Source: Clostridia bacterium (GTDB lineage: Bacteria; Bacillota; Clostridia; Oscillospirales; Acutalibacteraceae). From it: 64,000 nt of DNA. Below, in pieces: positions 55,560 through 62,160 of this stretch. The DNA is taken from positions 1-64,000 of the forward strand of contig JAFQSY010000001.1 of NCBI GenBank assembly GCA_017409265.1, given 5' to 3'. Within the stretch, counting starts at the first letter, position 1. Every line of letters starts with the position of its first letter. The translations under genes were made by a program, and so were the position numbers. Under the pieces are notes generated by a model. The model saw only the letters and a program-made list of their open reading frames with translations. It was not told the origin of the DNA and did not search any database.

Positions 55560-57014
55560 ATGAATAAAATTATGTTGCTGTATCCGCCGGGAAAGGCGTA
55601 TCAAAGAAGTGAAGACCGTGCGCAATGCAATATTGATGATTCGGCGGTAGCTACAATTCATGCTTGCAATGATATTGGTTATGCTGCCGCAGTGCTGAAT
55701 AATCGAGGTTATAAAGTTCTTTTAAGAGACTATCAAACCGAGAAAACAGGTTATGAAGAGATTAAAAAAGAAATATTATCTTTTTTGCCCGATATAATTG
55801 TCATTAGCATTACAAACGCAACAATTCTGAATGATATAAATTTTATTAATTGGATTAGTTGCTTTCATTCCTGTGAATTTATTCTAAAGGGTGCAATTTT
55901 TTTTGACGTTCCTTCACATATTCTTGAAACACTGGATTTACACAATGCAAATTATCTCATTGGAGGAGAAATTGATACAGTTATCGGAGACCTGGTTGAT
56001 TGTATTCTTTTGAATAAAGGGTCTATTGACAATGTTAACGGCATTTTATATAAAAAAGATGGTGTATTTAAAAAAACAGATTTTAGCAAATGGTTTGATA
56101 ATTTAGATGAAATACCTTTTCCTGCAAGAGATCTTATGAGAAACGAGTTGTATCCGAGACCGGATACAGGTGAACCGATGGCGACCATACAGGTATCCCG
56201 CGGATGTCCATGTCATTGCACATACTGTCTTACGCCAATAATTTCCGGAACAACGGTCCGAAAAAGAAGTATTGAGAATGTTTTTGCAGAAATAGAAGAA
56301 TGTTATTATAAATACGGCATCAGAAATTTCTTTTTTAAAGCTGACACTTTTACCATAGATGCCCAATGGGCAATGGCTTTGTGTGATAAAATAATCAGTT
56401 CCGATTTGCATGGAAAGATTGAATTTACCGTCAATTCAAGAGCAAAGCCTCTTGAAGCGGAACTGCTTAAAAAGCTTAAAAAGGCAGGCTGTTTTATGCT
56501 TGCTGTTGGTTTTGAAAGCAGTAGTGATGATACATTAAGGAAAATCAAAAAAGGAACAACCCGAGAGGATAATATCCGTGCCGCAAAATTAATCAGAGAA
56601 CACAAGTTGCCTTTGCTTGGATTCTTTATGATAGGTTTTCCTTGGGAAACCAAACAGGATATGCTTGAAACTCTCGAGTTTATTTTTGAAATTGATCCCG
56701 ATTTTATAGAAATTCATGTTGCTCTGCCATATTTTGGCACAGAGCTGAATTTACAATGCGAACAATACAGCACCGTAAAATCAGCATCGTGGGGTAATGA
56801 CTATTTTTCGCCTAACACCATAGGCACCCAAACTGTATCCTTGGATGAAATTCAAAAAATCAGAAATAACTACCTTCTCAAGTTTTATTTGAGGCCAAAA
56901 TACATTGCTAAAAAAATGATATACTGCTTGCAAAAGCCTATTACACTGAAAAATTATTTCGTACATGGTCTGAAGTTGTTAAATTCAGTATTCAAAAAAA
57001 CGGATAACGGGTGA
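55560..57014 (+). CDS. B12-binding-domain radical SAM enzyme
   Basis: 484 residues. The first 150 form a cobalamin-binding-type Rossmann domain (ALLYPP-like start, FLPDIIVISITNATI, then YLIGGEIDTVIGDLV) without an obvious DxHxxG base-off motif. The radical SAM core follows with RGCPCHCTYC (Cys216, Cys220, Cys223), VNSRAKPLEAELLKKL and AVGFESSSDDTL. The group includes BchE, HpnJ and HpnR; the chemistry here is unknown (methyl transfer, ring change or adenosylation are all possible). It is the first gene of the operon and would produce 5'-deoxyadenosine or an adenosyl product. GT2 starts 6 bases after it. Confidence 0.85.
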   Translation: MNKIMLLYPPGKAYQRSEDRAQCNIDDSAVATIHACNDIGYAAAVLNNRGYKVLLRDYQTEKTGYEEIKKEILSFLPDIIVISITNATILNDINFINWISCFHSCEFILKGAIFFDVPSHILETLDLHNANYLIGGEIDTVIGDLVDCILLNKGSIDNVNGILYKKDGVFKKTDFSKWFDNLDEIPFPARDLMRNELYPRPDTGEPMATIQVSRGCPCHCTYCLTPIISGTTVRKRSIENVFAEIEECYYKYGIRNFFFKADTFTIDAQWAMALCDKIISSDLHGKIEFTVNSRAKPLEAELLKKLKKAGCFMLAVGFESSSDDTLRKIKKGTTREDNIRAAKLIREHKLPLLGFFMIGFPWETKQDMLETLEFIFEIDPDFIEIHVALPYFGTELNLQCEQYSTVKSASWGNDYFSPNTIGTQTVSLDEIQKIRNNYLLKFYLRPKYIAKKMIYCLQKPITLKNYFVHGLKLLNSVFKKTDNG

Positions 57015-57020
57015 CTCAAA

Positions 57021-57962
57021 ATGTTTAATGATAAAAAGCATATATCTGTTGTTGTACCGATTTACAACGAGGTTTCCATGCTTCATGAAATATATGACAG
57101 AATTACTGCTGTATTCAAAGGCTTGGACAACTATACATATGAAATAGTTTTTTTTGATGACGGTTCTACTGACGGAACACGTGATGCTGTTGAAGAGCTC
57201 TGCGCAAAACACGACGAAGCAAAATGTGTTTTTTATACAAAAAATTTCGGTTATTTAAAAAACACGTTTTATTGCATGCAGCAGGCAAAAGGCGATTGTG
57301 CCATTATTGTTCATGCTGATTTGCAAAACCCTCCTGAAATTATTCCGGAGTTTATAAAAAAATGGGAAAACGGTGCCCAAGTGGTTCTCGGAGTAAAAAA
57401 CAAAAGCAAAGAGAACAAAGTTCTTTATTTCTTGAGAACTGTGTTTTATTTTCTCATGATTAATTTTTTTGGTGTCAAATTAACTCCTCATGCTACCGAA
57501 TTTGAACTGTTTGACAGAAGCTTTATTGAAATATTAAAAAAAATAAAAACAAACGCACCTTTTTTGAGAGGAATTGTAAAAGAATATGCATCGTCAATTG
57601 ACTATGTATATTACACGCAGGATTCAAGAAAAAAAGGCAAATCCAAATTCAATTTTAACAAATACTATGATTTTGCATTGTGTGGCATAACACAATATTC
57701 GACTTGTTTGCCTAGAAAAATCATACTTTTCTCTGTTATAGCACTTATTGCTCTTGCAGCAGAATTTTGTTTTGTTATAGTGCCTAACATAGCCCAAACA
57801 GAATTAATTACAATCGCAAACTCTATAATTATAAGATGTGTTCTAGCGGCACTGTGCGTGTTAATTATTGTTGTATGCATAATGTTTGAATATATTATTT
57901 CCATAAATAACAAAAAGGATGAAAAACCTTTTATTGTTGAAGAGAAAAGAATTGACTATTAA
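57021..57962 (+). CDS. GT2-family polyprenyl-phosphate glycosyltransferase (GtrB/DPM1-like)
   Basis: 313 residues. The GT-A domain has VVVPIYNE, FFDDGSTDGT (Asp46, Asp47), HADLQNPPE (usually DADLQDPPE; His98 replaces the first Asp) and FLRGIVKEYASS. Two C-terminal membrane helices (about residues 225-250 and 265-295) are as in GtrB and dolichol-phosphate-mannose synthases. It would move a sugar from a nucleotide donor to a polyprenyl phosphate at the inner membrane face. The next gene starts 31 bases later. Confidence 0.9.
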   Translation: MFNDKKHISVVVPIYNEVSMLHEIYDRITAVFKGLDNYTYEIVFFDDGSTDGTRDAVEELCAKHDEAKCVFYTKNFGYLKNTFYCMQQAKGDCAIIVHADLQNPPEIIPEFIKKWENGAQVVLGVKNKSKENKVLYFLRTVFYFLMINFFGVKLTPHATEFELFDRSFIEILKKIKTNAPFLRGIVKEYASSIDYVYYTQDSRKKGKSKFNFNKYYDFALCGITQYSTCLPRKIILFSVIALIALAAEFCFVIVPNIAQTELITIANSIIIRCVLAALCVLIIVVCIMFEYIISINNKKDEKPFIVEEKRIDY

Positions 57963-57993
57963 TAAATATATTTAAGTAACAGGATGAATTGCA

Positions 57994-58719
57994 ATGAAGG
58001 AAACAGCTCAGATAAAACTGCTTAATGAAACAGGATTTGCAAAAACCGTTATTATGCCGGGGGATCCGATCAGAGCAAAAATGATTGCCGAAACATTCCT
58101 TGAAAACGCTGTTCTTGTTAATAATGTAAGGGTTGCACAAGGTTATACTGGATACTATAAAGGTAAAAAAATCTCGGTTATGGCAAGCGGAATGGGAATG
58201 CCTTCAATGGGAATATACTCCTATGAACTGTTCAATTTTTTTGATGTTGAAAACATAATCAGAGTCGGCACTGCGGGTGGTTTGACCGAGGATGCAAAGC
58301 TGAAAGATGTTGTTGTTGGTCTTGGTGCAAATACAGATTCAAATTATGCAAATCAGTTTTGTGTTAACGGAACAGTTGCGCCGGTTTGTTCATATGAACT
58401 CCTTTTATGTGCTGTAAAAGCTGCAGAAAAGCTTAACATTAAGCTTAAGGTTGGCAATTTTTATTCAACTGATGTGTTTTACAATTTTGATAAGACTGCA
58501 AACGAAAAATGGGCTGCTCTCGGCTCCGTTGCAGTAGAAATGGAATCGGCAAGTTTGTATCTGAATGCGCTGAAATGTAAAAAAAGAGCTCTTGCAATCT
58601 GTACTATATCCGATCTTCCGTTAGTTGACGGTTGTCCCGGCTGTACTGTTGAGGAAAGAGAAAACACCTTTACCGATATGATAAAAATTGCACTTGAAAT
58701 TGCTGCGGAAATACAATAA
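57994..58719 (+). CDS. deoD: Purine-nucleoside phosphorylase (DeoD type)
   Basis: 241 residues with the hexameric PNP plan: VIMPGDPIRAKM, SGMGMPSMGIYSYEL, RVGTAGGL, VEMESASLYL and TISDLP (Ser206-Asp207), then EERENTFTDM. It phosphorolyses purine ribonucleosides to base and ribose 1-phosphate. In this operon it sits before an adenosine-type deaminase and a nucleotidyltransferase, so its sugar-1-phosphate product may be kept for glycan synthesis rather than salvage. The base preference and 5'-position tolerance cannot be read off. Confidence 0.92.
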   Translation: MKETAQIKLLNETGFAKTVIMPGDPIRAKMIAETFLENAVLVNNVRVAQGYTGYYKGKKISVMASGMGMPSMGIYSYELFNFFDVENIIRVGTAGGLTEDAKLKDVVVGLGANTDSNYANQFCVNGTVAPVCSYELLLCAVKAAEKLNIKLKVGNFYSTDVFYNFDKTANEKWAALGSVAVEMESASLYLNALKCKKRALAICTISDLPLVDGCPGCTVEERENTFTDMIKIALEIAAEIQ

Positions 58720-58731
58720 AAGGAAAATCAT

Positions 58732-60015
58732 ATGAAATACAGAATAAAAAACGGGCACTTGCTTCTTTATTCAGACAATAAATTTCAAATAAAAAAAGAT
58801 GATTTGTTTGTTAACGGAACAACAATTGAAGCTGTTGGCGGAAATAGCATTAAGGATCATGAAAAATATGAAGAGATTGATGCTGACGGCAATTTGGTTA
58901 TGCCCGGACTTATAAATTCACATACGCACGCATATATGAATTTTATGAAAAATTCTGCCGATGACATGCCCTTCGACAAATGGTTATTTAACAAAATTTT
59001 TTCTGTTGAATCTAAAATAAGCAGGCCTGATTTTTATTGGACAACATTGCTCGGATGCATTGAAATGATAAAGACAGGCACGACATGTTATCTTGATATG
59101 CATATCTGTGAAGATGAGTGCGCAAAGGCAGCGAAAGATTCTGGTATGCGCGCTTTTATCGGAAAATGTATTGTCGGAACAGATTTGTATGCCGATGGTT
59201 ATGATAGCTTCAAAAAAGCACTTAACGAAAAAGACACATATGAAAGCGATTTGTTGAAATTCGTATTGTCTCCGCATTCTGTGTATGCTTGTTCTTCTGC
59301 TTTGCTTAAACAAATATCAAACGAATCGCAAAAAAGAAACATGTTGAAGCATATACATCTTTCCGAAAGTAAAAAAGAAGTAGAGGATTGTTTGGCTGAA
59401 CATGGAAAAACTCCGGTTGAACTGTTAACTTCAATAGGTTTTCTTGACAGTAAAACAATTTCTGCTCATTGTGTCAATTTAAATTATAACGACATTTGTG
59501 CTTTAAGAAAAAATCAAGCCAGCGTTGTTTTGTGTCCGTCCAGCAATGCTAAATTAGGCAACGGTATTGCACCCGCTTCAAATATGCTGAAAGATGAAAT
59601 TAATGTTTGCTTGGGAACGGATTCATCAGCAAGCAACAACACTCTTAATATGTTCAGAGAGATGTCCGTTTTTTCATTGATAAACAAAGCAGCAAATGAA
59701 ACTGCAACAGGTTTTTCTGCAAATACTGTCCTTGAATGTGCTACGATAAACCCTTCAATTGCACTCAACATGAAGAATAAAATCGGTGTAATATCCGAGG
59801 GCGCATGTGCAGACTTGGTTTTTGTTGATTTAAAATCACCCTCAATTTTCCCCAACAATAATATGGTTTCTTCTCTTTGTTATTCCGCAAACGGCAGCGA
59901 AGTTAAATCAGTTATGATTAACGGGAATTTTGTTATGAGAAACGGAGTTTTAACAACAATTGATTCTGAAAAGGTATATTACGAAATAAACCGTATAGTT
60001 AATACATATTTATGA
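58732..60015 (+). CDS. Amidohydrolase, MTA/SAH/5'-deoxyadenosine deaminase type
   Basis: 427 residues. Metal site NSHTHAYMN (His64, His66), HLSESKKEVED, SAHCVNL and CLGTDSSASNN follow the MtaD/DadD group of the amidohydrolase superfamily, which deaminates the adenine of S-adenosylhomocysteine, 5'-methylthioadenosine or 5'-deoxyadenosine. Deamination would make the inosine-type nucleoside that the adjacent PNP could split. It starts 12 bases after that gene. Guanine or cytosine deamination is less likely. Confidence 0.85.
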   Translation: MKYRIKNGHLLLYSDNKFQIKKDDLFVNGTTIEAVGGNSIKDHEKYEEIDADGNLVMPGLINSHTHAYMNFMKNSADDMPFDKWLFNKIFSVESKISRPDFYWTTLLGCIEMIKTGTTCYLDMHICEDECAKAAKDSGMRAFIGKCIVGTDLYADGYDSFKKALNEKDTYESDLLKFVLSPHSVYACSSALLKQISNESQKRNMLKHIHLSESKKEVEDCLAEHGKTPVELLTSIGFLDSKTISAHCVNLNYNDICALRKNQASVVLCPSSNAKLGNGIAPASNMLKDEINVCLGTDSSASNNTLNMFREMSVFSLINKAANETATGFSANTVLECATINPSIALNMKNKIGVISEGACADLVFVDLKSPSIFPNNNMVSSLCYSANGSEVKSVMINGNFVMRNGVLTTIDSEKVYYEINRIVNTYL

Positions 60016-60027
60016 GAAGATGAAAAA

Positions 60028-60759
60028 ATGATTGGAATAATACTTGCAGGCGGTGATGGGCGCCGGCTAAAAGACAGCTTTAATAATGATTGTTGCAAGC
60101 CGTTGGTTACAGTTAACAATAAAAAGTTGATAGAATATGCTCTTGAAAATCTGATTGAACTTGACATCAACATGGCTTACATTGTTGTTGGCAAAAAGAG
60201 TGATATGATAATAAAAACCATCGGCAATGAATATAAAAATCTGAAAATCCGTTATGTTTATCAACCTGAACAAAAAGGGCTTATCAATGCCGTTGTTCAG
60301 GCGCTCAACGACATGACATGTGATGAAACTGTTGTTTTGCAGTTATCAGATGAAATTTTTATTGATTTAAAAACGGAAACAATTAAAAGAAATATTGAAT
60401 CGGGGGATTACGATTTTTATTGCGGTGTTACTATTGAAGAAGATCCCCAAAAAATCAAGAGCAATTTTTCTGTTGAAATTGATGACAGTCTTAACATAAA
60501 AAAATGCACAGAAAAGCCTCTTGTTGTCACGAACGACCTAAAGGGTACCGGATTTTGCGTTTTTAATAACACCATGTTGCAAATGTTGAAAAGTCACTAT
60601 AACGACGAAAACAACACTCCCTACGATTTATGCGATTATATCAATTGGTTAATAAAGGAAAATAAAAAAGGATTAGCTTTACCTGTTGCAAAAAGAGAGT
60701 TTAATATTAACACTTTGGAAAACTTGATTGAAGCACAAAATTATTTTATGGCGATATAA
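60028..60759 (+). CDS. Sugar-1-phosphate nucleotidyltransferase-like protein
   Basis: 243 residues of the nucleotidyltransferase fold. The N-terminal GIILAGGDGRRLKD loop and KPLVTVNNKKLIEYALENL are those of GT-A pyrophosphorylases. VLQLSDEIFID stands where the metal Asp of the LGDNIF-type segment lies. The end (INTLENLIEAQNYF) is also typical. It would activate a sugar 1-phosphate with an NTP; the sugar cannot be told by sequence. It is the last gene of the operon, 12 bases after the deaminase, and a strong terminator follows. Confidence 0.88.
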   Translation: MIGIILAGGDGRRLKDSFNNDCCKPLVTVNNKKLIEYALENLIELDINMAYIVVGKKSDMIIKTIGNEYKNLKIRYVYQPEQKGLINAVVQALNDMTCDETVVLQLSDEIFIDLKTETIKRNIESGDYDFYCGVTIEEDPQKIKSNFSVEIDDSLNIKKCTEKPLVVTNDLKGTGFCVFNNTMLQMLKSHYNDENNTPYDLCDYINWLIKENKKGLALPVAKREFNINTLENLIEAQNYFMAI

Positions 60760-60814
60760 GCAGAATAGAATTGTACGAAGTCATGGTGAAATCACATTAG
60801 AATAATTAATTATT

Positions 60815-60849
60815 CAAAAGCCGACGGGGTTTTAATCCGTCGGCTTTTG
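60815..60849. terminator. Terminator of the nucleoside/glycan operon
   Basis: CAAAAGCCGACGG pairs with CCGTCGGCTTTTG (13 bp, 9-base loop). The T4 arm serves the plus strand and the A4 arm would serve the minus strand. Confidence 0.92.
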
Positions 60850-60850
60850 A

Positions 60851-61027
60851 ATTGGTGCGATTAAATTATCCGATAACTACCGAAAAAACATAGTTGAGGA
60901 GTTTTGTGAGTCCGTCCATTTTCCAGTTGAGGCAATCCCAGATGAAGTAGAAGAATCTGCAAGAGAGGCACGCCATAAAATTTTGTGTAAAAAGACTTTG
61001 GATAGTCAAAGAAAAAGGCTGATATGA
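60851..61027 (+). pseudogene. Gene remnant without a start codon
   Basis: A frame of 58 codons opens right after a stop at 60848-60850 and closes with TGA at 61025. It has no ATG, GTG or TTG near its beginning and no ribosome site. It encodes protein-like sequence (KNIVEEFCESVHFPVEAIP, EESAREARHKILCKKTLDSQ). It looks like the surviving 3' part of a gene cut by a rearrangement at the island edge. The parent gene was not recognised. The gap from 60850 to 61377 otherwise holds only the hairpin at 61118 and the TetR promoter. Confidence 0.4.
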
Positions 61028-61117
61028 TGTAGCTTGAGCAAATCCTACTTTGAAGAGAGGGTTCGGATTTTCTTTTGGTGGTCAGAGTGCATAGGTTCGA
61101 ACTACGGGCTTCGCGGT

Positions 61118-61154
61118 CCCAAATTTTAGCGATTAAGATTTGGGGCTGTTTTTT
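61118..61154 (+). terminator. Hairpin terminator in the island-edge spacer
   Basis: CCCAAAT-TTT and AAG-ATTTGGG form a stem with one G-T mismatch, then GCTGTTTTTT. It would end transcription coming from the remnant region before the TetR promoter. Confidence 0.7.
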
Positions 61155-61304
61155 ATATCCAAAATCAAGGAATATCAACGGTTTTCATTCCTCTGAAGTC
61201 CACGGAATTTCATGCCTGTTTAGTCACTGAACAGGTATTATATACAGACAACTTTTTACAAATAATTTATTTGAACAACCTTTAAGATTTTTAAATAATT
61301 TGTA

Positions 61305-61333
61305 TTGACAATCATTAGTATGAATGCTAAACT
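61305..61333 (+). promoter_or_regulatory. TetR promoter with 16-bp operator-like palindrome
   Basis: TTGACA (61305-61310), 17 bases, TAAACT (61328-61333). TTAGTATGAATGCTAA at 61315-61330 is a palindrome with one mismatched pair. It lies in the spacer and into the -10 box, a classic autorepressor position. Assignment to the TetR gene at 61378 is inference. Confidence 0.6.
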
Positions 61334-61377
61334 GTACTTGTACTAAAATTGGAAAATATGATGTTACAGGGGAAAAT

Positions 61378-62088
61378 ATGGCAGAATTAAGAAAATCCAA
61401 ACTAATAAAACACGAAATAATCAAGACGGCAACCGCATTGTTTCTTGAAGGCGGCTATTCAAAAACATCACCGCAGATGATAGCGAAGGAGCTCGGAATT
61501 TCAACCGGAAACCTTACTTATCATTATCCCACAAAGGAGCATCTGCTTGCGGTGCTTGTTGAGATGCTTTGTGAATTTCAGGAAAAGCTGATCGGGTACG
61601 AGGCGGACAAAGGTCTGGGGCCGGCAATGTCAATATGTATTGAGTTAATGACAGTTGCGGCAGCCTGTGAAGAAAATGAGGCTGCAAGAGATTTCTTTGT
61701 TTCAACCTTTCAAAGTTCTATGTGTCTTGATTATCTTCGCAAAAGCCATGTTGAGAGGGCAAAAAGAATTTTTGCCGAGCAATGCAAAGACTGGACTGAC
61801 GAGCAGTTTATTGAGGCTGAAATTCTTGTTCATGGCATTGATTATGCAACAATTATATCAAGCAATGCTTTGCTGCCGCTTGATGTGAGAATAGCAGGTG
61901 CATTAAATCAAATATTGAACATATATAATGTACCCGAAGAAATACGCAGAGAAAAGATTGAAAGGGTTCTTTCTATGGACTGCCACGGATTGGGCGAACG
62001 GGTTCTTAAAGAATTTATTTCTTATGTTGAAAACACAATTGACGATGCGTTTGATGAAATGATAAACAACAGGAAGAAAAAAGATTAA
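61378..62088 (+). CDS. TetR-family transcriptional regulator
   Basis: 236 residues from ATG 61378, after AGGGGA; a frame open from 61324 would start inside the promoter. The N-terminal HTH reads SKTSPQMIAKELGISTGNLTYHYPTKEHLL. The C-terminal domain (about 70-236) is helical and was not recognised; it may bind a small effector. It lies just upstream of the large secreted protein gene and may control it or itself. Confidence 0.88.
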   Translation: MAELRKSKLIKHEIIKTATALFLEGGYSKTSPQMIAKELGISTGNLTYHYPTKEHLLAVLVEMLCEFQEKLIGYEADKGLGPAMSICIELMTVAAACEENEAARDFFVSTFQSSMCLDYLRKSHVERAKRIFAEQCKDWTDEQFIEAEILVHGIDYATIISSNALLPLDVRIAGALNQILNIYNVPEEIRREKIERVLSMDCHGLGERVLKEFISYVENTIDDAFDEMINNRKKKD

Positions 62089-62160
62089 GGCAACAAAAGC
62101 GTTACCGCTTTCATATACATTAATATATTCTTATAATCAATTCCTCACGGAGGTGTTTTG

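Noticed and set aside
61080-61120. GGTTCGAAC, which resembles the T arm of a tRNA
   Set aside because: I could not find an acceptor stem, D arm or anticodon arm at the right distances, so no tRNA is called.
60861-61178. A 105-codon minus-strand frame in the spacer after the island operon
   Set aside because: No ribosome site; its translation is not protein-like, and it overlaps a terminator and the plus-strand remnant.
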